Assembly (NCBI GenBank): GCA_036733165.1
Contig: DAINBB010000002.1
Coordinates: forward strand, 56,634-120,633
Direction: 5' to 3'
DNA: 64,000 nt
Source of the DNA: JAFGGT01 sp036733165
GTDB taxonomy: Archaea; Methanobacteriota_B; Thermococci; Methanofastidiosales; NM3
The notes below the pieces were generated by a model, which made no database searches, was not told where the DNA came from, and saw only the letters and a program-made list of their open reading frames with translations. The position numbers and the translations under genes are program-made. Positions 17,718-25,581 of this stretch are shown here, piece by piece. How positions within the stretch are numbered: position 1 is the first letter of the stretch; each line of letters opens with the position of its first letter.

Positions 17718-17728
17718 ATGATCTTCTC

Positions 17729-19387
17729 CTAAAACATCTGCAATAATCTATAAGCCTCATCCACGTCATCGATCGAATCTGCGGAACGGGCGAAAAACTC
17801 CACCCTGTCCCCGTTCGAGAACGTTCTGGCCACAATGCTGTACTCGCACCCCTCATCAAGCCCCTCATCGTGACAATATCCAGTGACGATCGACGTGCCG
17901 TCATCCAGTCTTACCATGTTGTAGTCCCTTACCTGTGTCACATGTCTCGCTATGCCGTGTAAATTCACGATCCTTTCGGGTGCTAGCTCCTTCAGGGATA
18001 TCCTCGGCGGCGATGTCAGTTCGTCAAGTGTCGGGTATTCCTCCTTTGAGGCGGTGACGGATTTTGCCCTTATGTTCTCTCCTTCCATGGTACCGACATA
18101 GTGTATGAGATCTCCCGGGGAGAACGTCTGTTCATCGGTAAGTATCACAAGCTCCCCCTCTTTTGAGCTCGCCTTGATGGCCCCGTCCTTGACCTCCGCC
18201 ACCCTGGCAAGACCCGTTGGTCCCGGAGAGTACTGCTCTATGTCAGGCAGTCTTGGCATAAGCCTCCCTGACCTGCCCAAACTGATCTCCACGCCGTCCA
18301 GGCCCTCACGGGCCCTGCAACCTTCAATGACTACCACGGTCCCCTCGGGTATCGACTGTATGGCCTTGGCCTTGTCGTCCCAAAGCGAGACCCTGCAGGT
18401 TCCAGAGCCGTCGTCAAGCTCCATCGATGTAACAATCCCTAAGCTTCCGTCATCCCTTTCGAACGACCTGGTATCGAAGACCCTGTTGACGGTGCCGCAT
18501 ACCGTGAAGAACTGCATATCTGAAGTGATATCCGATACCTTCACCTCGGAATCTATCGTCGGAAGAGAAAGGCCGTCTATGTCTGGATTCAGGTCAAGCC
18601 TCGTGTAGGAGTTCGTCTGTATCTCTATGCCGTTGAGGCCCCGCCTGGAATAGCAGTTTTCCACCTCTATTATGTCGCCCACGGAGACATGAGCCATTTT
18701 GTCTGCATTCTCGTTCCATAGGGACACCCTTACCTGACCCGTATTATCCTTAAGGAACAACGAACAGACCTTGAAGCTCCTGCCGTCCCTCTCGTATTCC
18801 CTCACATCGGACACGCTGGCCACGGAACCTACTATCTTCAGGTCCCCCGTATCTTCCTTAAGGAAACCGATCTCAACCCTCTCGGGCCTTCGCTCCTTGA
18901 CATCTATGATCTCATCGCTTGGTTCAATGTTCCCTCTTCTCTGAAGAGTAAGTTCCAATCGGTCATTGAGGCCCTTCTTGGCAAACCCAGCGATTATGCT
19001 GACAACATCCCCCACCTTGATGCCAGCCGCATCGTCCACCTTCTCGTCCCAAAGAACCAAAGGTATCGAGCCAGACTCGTCGGCTATCTCCAGACGCTGC
19101 ACCTTACCGTTCATGCCAGAGGTCTTTCTGACGAATTCCTTGGGTTCCGAGATCCTTGTGACCTTCCCGACCAGGTCTATGTTAATCGTGCCTTCGATTA
19201 TGTCCGATACCTTGATGCGGATGTCGGACGGCTTGTTGGAAAGTTCGATGCCGAGCTCGGAGGCCAGTATGGTTATGGCCCCTTCCCTGGTCAGCAATCC
19301 CTGAAATTCCCTGACCTTGCTCTTTACCCTCGACTCGAAGTCTTCCCTGCTTATCTTTTCCTCAAAGGGAGAATAATCGTCAGTCAT
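17729..19387 (-). CDS. rpa: Multi-OB-fold replication protein A
   Basis: 552 residues with at least three repeated OB folds recognisable by the recurring '...EGTINIDLVGKVTRI', 'LKIVGSVASVSDVREYERDGRSFKV' and 'MQFFTVCGTVNRVFDTRSFERDDG' starts. Each is followed by an 'V(R/P)LVLWDE / VRVSLWNE / CRVSLWDD' strand. Two weaker domains follow (about 385-552), the last with 'RHVTQVRDYNMVRLDDG'. There is no zinc-finger cysteine set, unlike the second RPA at 23.4 kb. It binds ssDNA. The gene precedes radA by 11 nt, pointing to recombination or repair. Confidence 0.88.
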   Translation of the reverse strand: MTDDYSPFEEKISREDFESRVKSKVREFQGLLTREGAITILASELGIELSNKPSDIRIKVSDIIEGTINIDLVGKVTRISEPKEFVRKTSGMNGKVQRLEIADESGSIPLVLWDEKVDDAAGIKVGDVVSIIAGFAKKGLNDRLELTLQRRGNIEPSDEIIDVKERRPERVEIGFLKEDTGDLKIVGSVASVSDVREYERDGRSFKVCSLFLKDNTGQVRVSLWNENADKMAHVSVGDIIEVENCYSRRGLNGIEIQTNSYTRLDLNPDIDGLSLPTIDSEVKVSDITSDMQFFTVCGTVNRVFDTRSFERDDGSLGIVTSMELDDGSGTCRVSLWDDKAKAIQSIPEGTVVVIEGCRAREGLDGVEISLGRSGRLMPRLPDIEQYSPGPTGLARVAEVKDGAIKASSKEGELVILTDEQTFSPGDLIHYVGTMEGENIRAKSVTASKEEYPTLDELTSPPRISLKELAPERIVNLHGIARHVTQVRDYNMVRLDDGTSIVTGYCHDEGLDEGCEYSIVARTFSNGDRVEFFARSADSIDDVDEAYRLLQMF

Positions 19388-19391
19388 TTTA

Positions 19392-21176
19392 TCACATCTC
19401 TATGGCATCATATGGACATACCTGGGCGCAGACGCCACAGTTGGCGCACAACAGGTCATCGATCTCTGCCTTCTTCTCATCGGCATTGAACAGCATCGCT
19501 GGGCAACCGAGCTGGTTTATGCATATCTTGCATCCCTTGCACTTTTCCTTATCTACCCGGTATCCCGTTTCGCCGCGCTTTGTTTTTTCGATCAGTACGC
19601 ACGGCCTCTTGGAGACTATCACTGCCGGGCCCTCGTGCTCATTTGCCTTGATTATGGCCTTTTCCGTGGCCTCGAGGTCGAATGGGTCGACCTCCTGGGT
19701 GAACGTCCCCAGTGCCTTGCACAGCTTGACAAGGTCTATCATTGGTGCCGGGTCCATGGTCGCGTTCAGGCCGCTTCCTGGATTCGGTTGATGGCCGGTC
19801 ATCGCGGTTGTCCTGTTATCGAGTATCACAACAGTGATGTTGTGGCGATTGTAAACAGCATCTACCATGGGCGGCAGTCCCGTGTGGAAGAACGTTGAAT
19901 CGCCTATGGTGGCGATTATCTCCTTGTTCCCGGCAGCGGCAAATCCGCATGATATGCCGATACTGCTGCCCATGCAGAATGTGGAATCCACTGCATTTAG
20001 AGGCGGCATCATACCAAGGGTGTAGCAGCCTATATCGCTAGGTTTTATCCAGTCCTTGGAGGTCTTTTTGATACAGTAGAAAGCGGCCCTGTGTGGACAC
20101 CCCGGGCAAAGCATCGGCGGTCTGGGCGGAAGGTCGAGACCGAGTTCTCCCTCCTCTTTTGCCTCCGTTCTCAGGCCGAATGCCCTTGAAATGCCGTCGG
20201 TGACTATGGATGTGTTCAGTTCACCGACCCTCGGAATGTAGTCCTTGCCCACGATCTCCACCTCTACGCCGTTGTCGAATGCCAAGGTCTTCAACTGGTC
20301 CTCGAGTATGGGTTCCATCTCCTCAACGACCAAGACCCTTTCCTTGTCGCTGATGAAGTCGAGAAGGATCTTTTTAGGCAAGGGATGCAAGGTACCCAGT
20401 TTGAAAAGGGATATCTCGCCGCCAAGCTTGCCCAAGGCCTCCTTCACATAGGCGTATGATATGCCACTTCCCACAATGCCCCAATTTCCGGAGCCCTCGA
20501 CAGAGTTGTAACCGCTCTTCTCGAAGACCTCCCTTGTCCTCTCGATCTTCTCTAGCAGTTCCGGATGGAGCTTTCTTGCATGGGCCGGTATCGTCACCCG
20601 ATGGGTAACATCCCGCTTGAAGTCTGGTCCCTCGTTCTTTTCCCGTACATCACCTGTCTCCACGTCCGCCCTGCAATGACAGGTCCTCGTCGTGGGCCTC
20701 AGCATGATGGGAAGGCCCAATTCCTCGGAAAGGTCAAAGGCATCCTTGGTCATCTCGTACGCCTCTTGCGGCGATGAGGGTTCCAGTGTGGGGAGATTGG
20801 CAAGAAGGGAATAATATCTGTTGTCCTGTTCGTTCTGCGATGAATGACAGTATGGATCGTCGGCCGATACTATGACCAGGCCTCCTTCCACACCTGCGTA
20901 CGTAAGTGTCATCAGGGCGTCGGAGGCTACGTTGAGGCCAACATGTTTCATCGTGGTCATTGCCCTGAGACCGGACCAACTTGTCCCTATGCATACCTCT
21001 AGCGCGACCTTCTCGTTGGTCGAATACTCCATGAAGATCCCATGTTCCTTCGCGTGCCTGGCCACATAGCTTGGAATCTCGGAGGATGGCGTGCCAGGAT
21101 AGGCGGCCACTACGCTGACGCCCGCCTCTATGGCCGCTCTCCCTATCGCCTCGTTGCCCATCATTAATTGTTTCAT
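19392..21176 (-). CDS. iorA: Indolepyruvate:ferredoxin oxidoreductase alpha subunit
   Basis: About 594 residues. It oxidises aryl pyruvates from aromatic amino acids to aryl-acetyl-CoA with ferredoxin. Present are the pyrimidine-binding N-domain ('AAYPGTPSSEIPSY'), the TPP-binding region ('IGDSTFFHTGLPPMVDAVYN ... LDNRTTAMTGHQPNPG') and two C-terminal [4Fe-4S] motifs ('CKGCKICINQLGCP', 'CANCGVCAQVCPYDAIEM'). ATG 21176 matches the family N-terminus (MKQLMMGNEAIG) and has GGGGGAT just before it; ATG 21188 is also in frame. The beta subunit iorB, usually adjacent, is absent from the window. Confidence 0.93.
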   Translation of the reverse strand: MKQLMMGNEAIGRAAIEAGVSVVAAYPGTPSSEIPSYVARHAKEHGIFMEYSTNEKVALEVCIGTSWSGLRAMTTMKHVGLNVASDALMTLTYAGVEGGLVIVSADDPYCHSSQNEQDNRYYSLLANLPTLEPSSPQEAYEMTKDAFDLSEELGLPIMLRPTTRTCHCRADVETGDVREKNEGPDFKRDVTHRVTIPAHARKLHPELLEKIERTREVFEKSGYNSVEGSGNWGIVGSGISYAYVKEALGKLGGEISLFKLGTLHPLPKKILLDFISDKERVLVVEEMEPILEDQLKTLAFDNGVEVEIVGKDYIPRVGELNTSIVTDGISRAFGLRTEAKEEGELGLDLPPRPPMLCPGCPHRAAFYCIKKTSKDWIKPSDIGCYTLGMMPPLNAVDSTFCMGSSIGISCGFAAAGNKEIIATIGDSTFFHTGLPPMVDAVYNRHNITVVILDNRTTAMTGHQPNPGSGLNATMDPAPMIDLVKLCKALGTFTQEVDPFDLEATEKAIIKANEHEGPAVIVSKRPCVLIEKTKRGETGYRVDKEKCKGCKICINQLGCPAMLFNADEKKAEIDDLLCANCGVCAQVCPYDAIEM

Positions 21177-21246
21177 GAAATCCCCCATTGAAATGATGAA
21201 TTAAAAAGGATATAAAGGTTTTCTCGAGTGTTGTCTAGAGCATTGC

Positions 21247-21729
21247 TCAGATCCTGTAACCTATCATTCCCAATATTTCCTTTCTCTCCGCTTTCTGTTC
21301 CTCCGACTCCAAGGCGTCTGCGGCAGTGCCATCAACAGCGCCGACGACGAATCTGCCCAGGTCCGTCGTGCCGACCACCACCTGAAGGGGATTCTCCGAA
21401 GCGGCATAGATGCTGCATACAGAGGGATATTCCTTCACGGCGTTAAGGACGTTTATCGGGAAGGCCTCCCGCATCATTATCACGAAAACATGCCCGGCCC
21501 CTATTTCCAGGCAGGCCTTGGCAGCCATCGATTTCAATTCATCGTCGTTGCCCTCCGCCCTGACAAGCTTCGGCTTTGCCTCGTTCATGGCAATCCCGAA
21601 CTTGATAGAGGGGGTCGTTGTCTTAAGTTTCACGGCCAGGTCCTCAACAGTGAATATCGAGAAGTTGCCCTGGCCGATGATGCATTCCACGCCAGGGTCT
21701 TTTTCTATGTCTATTGCCTTGAAATCCAT
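21247..21729 (-). CDS. Adenosine-specific kinase family protein
   Basis: 160 residues. Recognised as the compact archaeal/bacterial DUF355 family called adenosine-specific kinase: N-terminal 'CIIGQGNFSIFTVEDLA', 'IKFGIAMNEAKPKLVRAEGND', 'GHVFVIMMREAFPINVLNAVK' and 'NPLQVVVGTTDLGRFVVGAVDG'. Its role in purine salvage rests on structural work on a crenarchaeal member and has not been generalised. It is upstream of iorA on the same strand with a 58-nt A+T-rich gap containing a TATA-like element, so it is probably a separate transcript. Confidence 0.82.
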   Translation of the reverse strand: MDFKAIDIEKDPGVECIIGQGNFSIFTVEDLAVKLKTTTPSIKFGIAMNEAKPKLVRAEGNDDELKSMAAKACLEIGAGHVFVIMMREAFPINVLNAVKEYPSVCSIYAASENPLQVVVGTTDLGRFVVGAVDGTAADALESEEQKAERKEILGMIGYRI

Positions 21730-21822
21730 GATGAGAATAGGTACTGCGAATTAATAAATCCTTTGTGGACCCAATACGTCCGCCCCTTAATAATTATTAT
21801 AATAAAATAATACAGGCAAAAA

Positions 21823-21840
21823 AGTAGATGAAAATCTACT
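21823..21840 (-). terminator. Hairpin-plus-T-run terminator of the 43-residue gene
   Basis: AGTAGAT/ATCTACT, a perfect 7-bp stem with a 4-nt loop. On the minus strand it is followed at once by six T residues and lies 4 nt after the TAA of the small gene at 21844-21975. Confidence 0.6.
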
Positions 21841-21843
21841 GTG

Positions 21844-21975
21844 TTAATTGCACTGGTAGATCCTATCATGATTGGGCACGCAGTAGTGTTTAAGTATTTC
21901 CTCTTGGGCCCTTTCCTCGGTAATCTCACCGCTCTCCAGACGATTGAAGATATCTTCCCACTTTGTTTTTTTCAT
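21844..21975 (-). CDS. 43-residue small protein, unknown function
   Basis: Encodes 43 residues beginning MKKTKWEDIFNRLESGEITE and ending in a 'HYCVPNHDRIYQCN' tail. The N-terminal two thirds are an amphipathic acidic helix and the tail holds two cysteines, with histidines that could bind metal. The evidence that it is a gene is unusually complete for its size: GGAGTGA (21981-21987) at 5-nt spacing, a TATTA-rich upstream element, and a hairpin/T-run terminator directly after the stop. I do not recognise a family. It lies between the THUMP-Nudix gene and the adenosine-kinase gene on the same strand. Confidence 0.65.
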   Translation of the reverse strand: MKKTKWEDIFNRLESGEITEERAQEEILKHYCVPNHDRIYQCN

Positions 21976-22040
21976 GATAGTCACTCCATAGAAAACTTTC
22001 AAGAAGCTTTAATAAATCTTATCGTGACAAAAAAGGATAT

Positions 22041-23327
22041 TTAAACATTTCTATTTATATTTATAAATATCCTTTCTGCGCTTCTAAGGATCTTCCTATC
22101 GTTCTCGAACGACAGGAGTTCCATCGCCTCGGGAACCGGAAGAAATGTGTAACTATCGAAGATATGCTCAAGATGCACATCGTTGTCCTTGGCCACGCTC
22201 AGATAATAATAGACGTCCTTGGTAAACGGGCCGTGCATGTCACTGGCACTGTACCTGGTCTTGCCAATGTATGCCATCAACCTTTGGGAGCATATGCCTG
22301 ACTCCTCGCAGACCTCCCTCATGGCGGCCTCGGAAAAGAACTCCATGCTGTCCACCCCTCCCTTGGGGAGCACCCAGGTCTTTTCATCCGCTCTCCGCAG
22401 GAGAAGCACCGTGTCCTTATAAAAGACCGTGCAACCTGCAGAGACCCTGTGATTCTCTACAGGCTCTGGAAGCGACAGTATGTTGCAGGACCTGAGAGCG
22501 GACCTTGCCATATCTGGAGAATATAGTTCAGTAGGGCAAAGATTCACTGCGCCCTCTGGCATTTTCATCTCATCGCCCGAAACAAATACCTCCAGTCCCC
22601 TCTCCATGTACCTTTTGATGGCGGAGACGATCTCACGTTCCTTCTCCACCAATAAGACATCAAGGCCCTCAAATGAATAGGATTGTAGGATGTCTATGTA
22701 GTTCGCCGCCATAGGGGAATTGAGAACTACGAGATCTATCCTGCACCCCCTCTTCATGAACAGGAGGGCTGAGAGAAAATCCCTATAGTTCCTTACGATG
22801 GCGCATGCAGACCCTTGGACACCGTAGGGAAGGCCTCCAGGTCCCTTGAAACGCTCACACAGAACATATGCCCTCCCCTTTATGACCTCTATGCCTATGT
22901 TCATCTCATGATTTTCAAGGTCCACCGTGCCCCCGCATCCGCATATCGCATCTCCTATAGAACAGTTGATCTCTATGGAGGTCATCGGGAACTCCTTTGT
23001 CAGCCGTTGTGATGTGACCCTGAAAGTTGCAGGCCGGTGCTCGTTGTACAGCGCCAGTGCCTCCCTCCTTATATCGGCCAGGTCGGCCCTGATCTCAGTT
23101 GCCGGCGAGAACGAGACTATGCCAAAGGCCTTTGACAGGCAGTCCGTGGCCCTGCTATCTGAGGTATGGAGGATAAGCCTCCCCTGAACAATCTCCAGAC
23201 CGTTGTGATCGACACGGTCTTGAAAGAGGCCTCTTTTGATGTTGTCCCTCAGCGCCTGCAACCATCGCCTGCGGGTCTGTTCTGATTTAAGACCGATTTC
23301 GGAATAACGGAGGATATAACAATTCAC
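22041..23327 (-). CDS. THUMP domain - degenerate ThiI - Nudix hydrolase fusion
   Basis: 428 residues. Residues 1-165 match the ThiI N-terminus: ferredoxin-like start 'YSEIGLKSEQTRRRWL', then a THUMP domain through 'NIGIEVIKGRAYVLCERFKGPGGLPYGVQG'. The next about 120 residues align with the ThiI adenylation domain ('LLFMKRGCRIDLVVLN', 'EVFVSGDEM'), but the PP-loop SGGxDS is replaced by RNYRDF, so 4-thiouridylation activity should be lost. The last about 130 residues are a complete Nudix domain with a perfect box (Gx5Ex7REVCEESGI). Probably an RNA-binding Nudix enzyme; substrate unknown. Single continuous frame, ATG 23327. Confidence 0.8.
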   Translation of the reverse strand: MNCYILRYSEIGLKSEQTRRRWLQALRDNIKRGLFQDRVDHNGLEIVQGRLILHTSDSRATDCLSKAFGIVSFSPATEIRADLADIRREALALYNEHRPATFRVTSQRLTKEFPMTSIEINCSIGDAICGCGGTVDLENHEMNIGIEVIKGRAYVLCERFKGPGGLPYGVQGSACAIVRNYRDFLSALLFMKRGCRIDLVVLNSPMAANYIDILQSYSFEGLDVLLVEKEREIVSAIKRYMERGLEVFVSGDEMKMPEGAVNLCPTELYSPDMARSALRSCNILSLPEPVENHRVSAGCTVFYKDTVLLLRRADEKTWVLPKGGVDSMEFFSEAAMREVCEESGICSQRLMAYIGKTRYSASDMHGPFTKDVYYYLSVAKDNDVHLEHIFDSYTFLPVPEAMELLSFENDRKILRSAERIFININRNV

Positions 23328-23394
23328 GATGTTTTTTTTACATTGTTACATTTAAATATTTTCTAAAAATTTATATATATGAGAAATAGCATTC

Positions 23395-23406
23395 TATTTA
23401 AAATAA
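23395..23406 (+). promoter_or_regulatory. TATA box of the three-gene RPA operon
   Basis: TATTTAAAATAA centred about 27 nt before ATG 23428, again the leaderless spacing. GGTGAGG (23419-23425) lies too close to the start to be decisive. Confidence 0.5.
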
Positions 23407-23427
23407 AATCCTTGTTTTGGTGAGGAA

Positions 23428-24465
23428 ATGAACAAAGAAGACCTTTATAGATTACTGACGCAGGAAGGATACTGCGAAGACAGGATAAATGAACTGATCA
23501 AAGAGAAGAGGGAGATCATCGGCCCGCATATCACAGAAGAGGGGCTATATGCCATCATCGCTGCGGAACATGGTATCAGAGAAACGATAGAGGAACCAAG
23601 ATTGAGCCTAGAGGACATACAGCCAGGTCTCTCGAACATATCACTATTGCTCAAGGTCATAAAGGTCTACGAAGAAAAGGAGTTCAAGAAGGGGGACAGG
23701 ACAGGAAAGAGACAATCCATACTGTTGGGGGACAGGACAGGAAAGATATTTCTTACCCTCTGGGACAAGGAGACGGAACAGTATGCGAAAAAGTTTCATA
23801 ATGGCAACGTCGTCAGGCTTTTGGACGTGTCATCCATCCAAGGACCGTCAGGTCCACAACTAAAACTTGGATTCAAGGGAAGGGTGGTCGTCGAGGATGA
23901 GAACAAGTACCGGGACCTCTTCGCGTATGAGGGCAAGAAATATGTCAGGAAGAGGCTTGATGAGATAGACAAAGACGATAGATCCATAGAGGTCAGGGGC
24001 ACGGTGTCCAACATATATAGATTGACGGTCTACGACTCGTGCCCAGAATGCAATAGAGGCCTTGTCAAGACCACGAACAACTATTATTATTGCGAGCATT
24101 GCAAGACAAGGACCATGCCTAACAAGGCAATGGTCCTGGAGATAGGGATAGATGATGGATATGGTCATGTAAGGGCCATCCTGTTCAGTGACAGTGCAGC
24201 CGAACTGGTCGATGAGAGCCCGGATACGGTCGCACGTGTGCTTCAGGAGTATATCGATGCGGGATTCAACCCCAAGAACGTTGGCCTTGAGTATATGATG
24301 GAGAACAAGTCCGGGTTGATGGGGAAGGAAGTTCTCATAGCGGGTTCTGTGAACGAGGATGAGTTCAAGGGACTTGTAATAAATGTGTTCGATGTAAAAC
24401 CCATAGACCTTGAATATGAAACCAAGATGATATTCAAGAAACTGGAGGATGAGTTCAATGATTAG
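23428..24465 (+). CDS. Replication protein A large subunit (zinc-finger type)
   Basis: 345 residues. The N-terminal helical region is followed by one OB fold ('NISLLLKVIKVYEEKEF ... GKIFLTLWDKETEQYAKK'). A second domain starts at 'SIEVRGTVSNIYRL' and carries an inserted zinc finger, CPEC...CEHC. The C-terminal OB includes 'HVRAILFSDSAAELV'. This is the arrangement of RPA41/RPA3-type archaeal ssDNA-binding subunits. It is the first gene of a tightly coupled operon with two further OB-fold proteins, as in the heterotrimeric RPA of Pyrococcus and the rpa/rpap operons of haloarchaea. Confidence 0.88.
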   Translation: MNKEDLYRLLTQEGYCEDRINELIKEKREIIGPHITEEGLYAIIAAEHGIRETIEEPRLSLEDIQPGLSNISLLLKVIKVYEEKEFKKGDRTGKRQSILLGDRTGKIFLTLWDKETEQYAKKFHNGNVVRLLDVSSIQGPSGPQLKLGFKGRVVVEDENKYRDLFAYEGKKYVRKRLDEIDKDDRSIEVRGTVSNIYRLTVYDSCPECNRGLVKTTNNYYYCEHCKTRTMPNKAMVLEIGIDDGYGHVRAILFSDSAAELVDESPDTVARVLQEYIDAGFNPKNVGLEYMMENKSGLMGKEVLIAGSVNEDEFKGLVINVFDVKPIDLEYETKMIFKKLEDEFND

Positions 24466-24757
24466 ATCGGCGGCGGTGGAGAGAAGCATCTCAGAGATAA
24501 TGGAAGATGACGATTACATAAGCGTGGTCGGCACGGTCGTGTCGAACGATCCACGGGAATACACCCTTCTGCTGGATGATGGGACCGGACAGGTCATCGC
24601 CTTTGTGGAAAGGCTTTTCGACATAGGAAAGGTCGTGAGGGTAATAGGCCGGCCCTTTGAGAACGGGAAGGGCATCAACGTAGATATCATCCAGGACTTC
24701 TCCAGTGTCAACATCTCGTTGTACAATGACCTTAGGAAATGGGAGGCCATGAGATGA
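24458..24757 (+). CDS. Small OB-fold protein of the RPA complex (RPA14-like)
   Basis: 99 residues. A single OB fold: 'YISVVGTVVSNDPREYTLLLDDGTGQVIAFVERL ...' read as strands, then 'GKVVRVIGRPFENGKGINVDIIQDF'. Size and position between the large RPA and the RPA-associated protein suit the small structural subunit. ATG 24458 is chosen over ATG 24449 because GGAGG (24444-24448) is then 9 nt away. The gene overlaps the upstream stop by 8 nt and the downstream start by 4 nt, so the three are translationally coupled. Confidence 0.75.
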   Translation: MIRSAAVERSISEIMEDDDYISVVGTVVSNDPREYTLLLDDGTGQVIAFVERLFDIGKVVRVIGRPFENGKGINVDIIQDFSSVNISLYNDLRKWEAMR

Positions 24758-25521
24758 AAAGGAGATTTCCTGCAAAGCGGATGTATCTGTCCGAGATCAA
24801 CGAAGGTTTCTTCATAAAGAACGAGGGGGACTTCGAGCCCAACTACCTTCTCTCTCCCTTTGGCGAGAAGGTATACAGGGCAAAGATAGTCGGTACGATA
24901 GTTGCAGGGCCGTACCACAGCGACGACAACTCCTATGCAAGGGCCCTGATCGATGACACAACGGCCGTCATCTGGGTCTCGGCGTTCAGGGAGAGGGCAT
25001 CCCTATTCAAAAACGTCAAGAGGGGGGACATCGTCCAGATCATAGGCAGGCCGCACGAATGGCAGGACACAAAACAGCTGACGGCGGAGGCCATGGCCTG
25101 TGTGGAACCGCCGTTCATGATACTGGCAAGGGCCGAGACCTTACTTCGATATCTGAGATTCGTTAAGGAATCCTCAGATGCCAGGAATCTTCTCAATGAG
25201 GTCGGAGATGTCAGGAACGCCGTTGAGGAGGCCGAAGAGAGGGGCATAGACCCAGAGACGATATACGGGCTTGACGAGCTCAGCTATCATCTCGACAAAC
25301 AGATGGAGGAGACCATTGACATACAAAAGCTTGAAATGGTCAAGAGAAAAATAATTGATACCCTGCAGATGATACAGGATAACGAAGGGGCCGACCTGGA
25401 TGTTCTTATCGCTGAGCTTGATCCAGAGTTCACCGCCGCAGAAGTCGAGGAAGGTGTGAAGTCGCTTCTGGGCATAGGCGATATCTTCGAACCGAGCGTG
25501 GGCAGGTACATGATAGCCTGA
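24754..25521 (+). CDS. RPA-associated protein (RPAP / RPA32-like, COG3390 type)
   Basis: 255 residues. N-terminal 'KRRFPAKRMYLSEI' and an OB fold ('YRAKIVGTIVAGPYHSDDNSY ... DTTAVIWVSAF', 'GDIVQIIGRPHEWQDTKQL'). A helical middle follows, and the C-terminal winged-helix-like region ends 'EEGVKSLLGIGDIFEPSVGRYMI'. Haloarchaeal RPAPs with this layout bind their partner RPA and are encoded beside it. GGGAGG (24741-24746) lies 7 nt before ATG 24754, which overlaps the upstream TGA. Confidence 0.82.
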   Translation: MKRRFPAKRMYLSEINEGFFIKNEGDFEPNYLLSPFGEKVYRAKIVGTIVAGPYHSDDNSYARALIDDTTAVIWVSAFRERASLFKNVKRGDIVQIIGRPHEWQDTKQLTAEAMACVEPPFMILARAETLLRYLRFVKESSDARNLLNEVGDVRNAVEEAEERGIDPETIYGLDELSYHLDKQMEETIDIQKLEMVKRKIIDTLQMIQDNEGADLDVLIAELDPEFTAAEVEEGVKSLLGIGDIFEPSVGRYMIA

Positions 25522-25581
25522 AACGGAGGGTTCTCCCTGCTACAACATGAAGACACCCTCACGGCCTCCCAGCTTAAGCTT

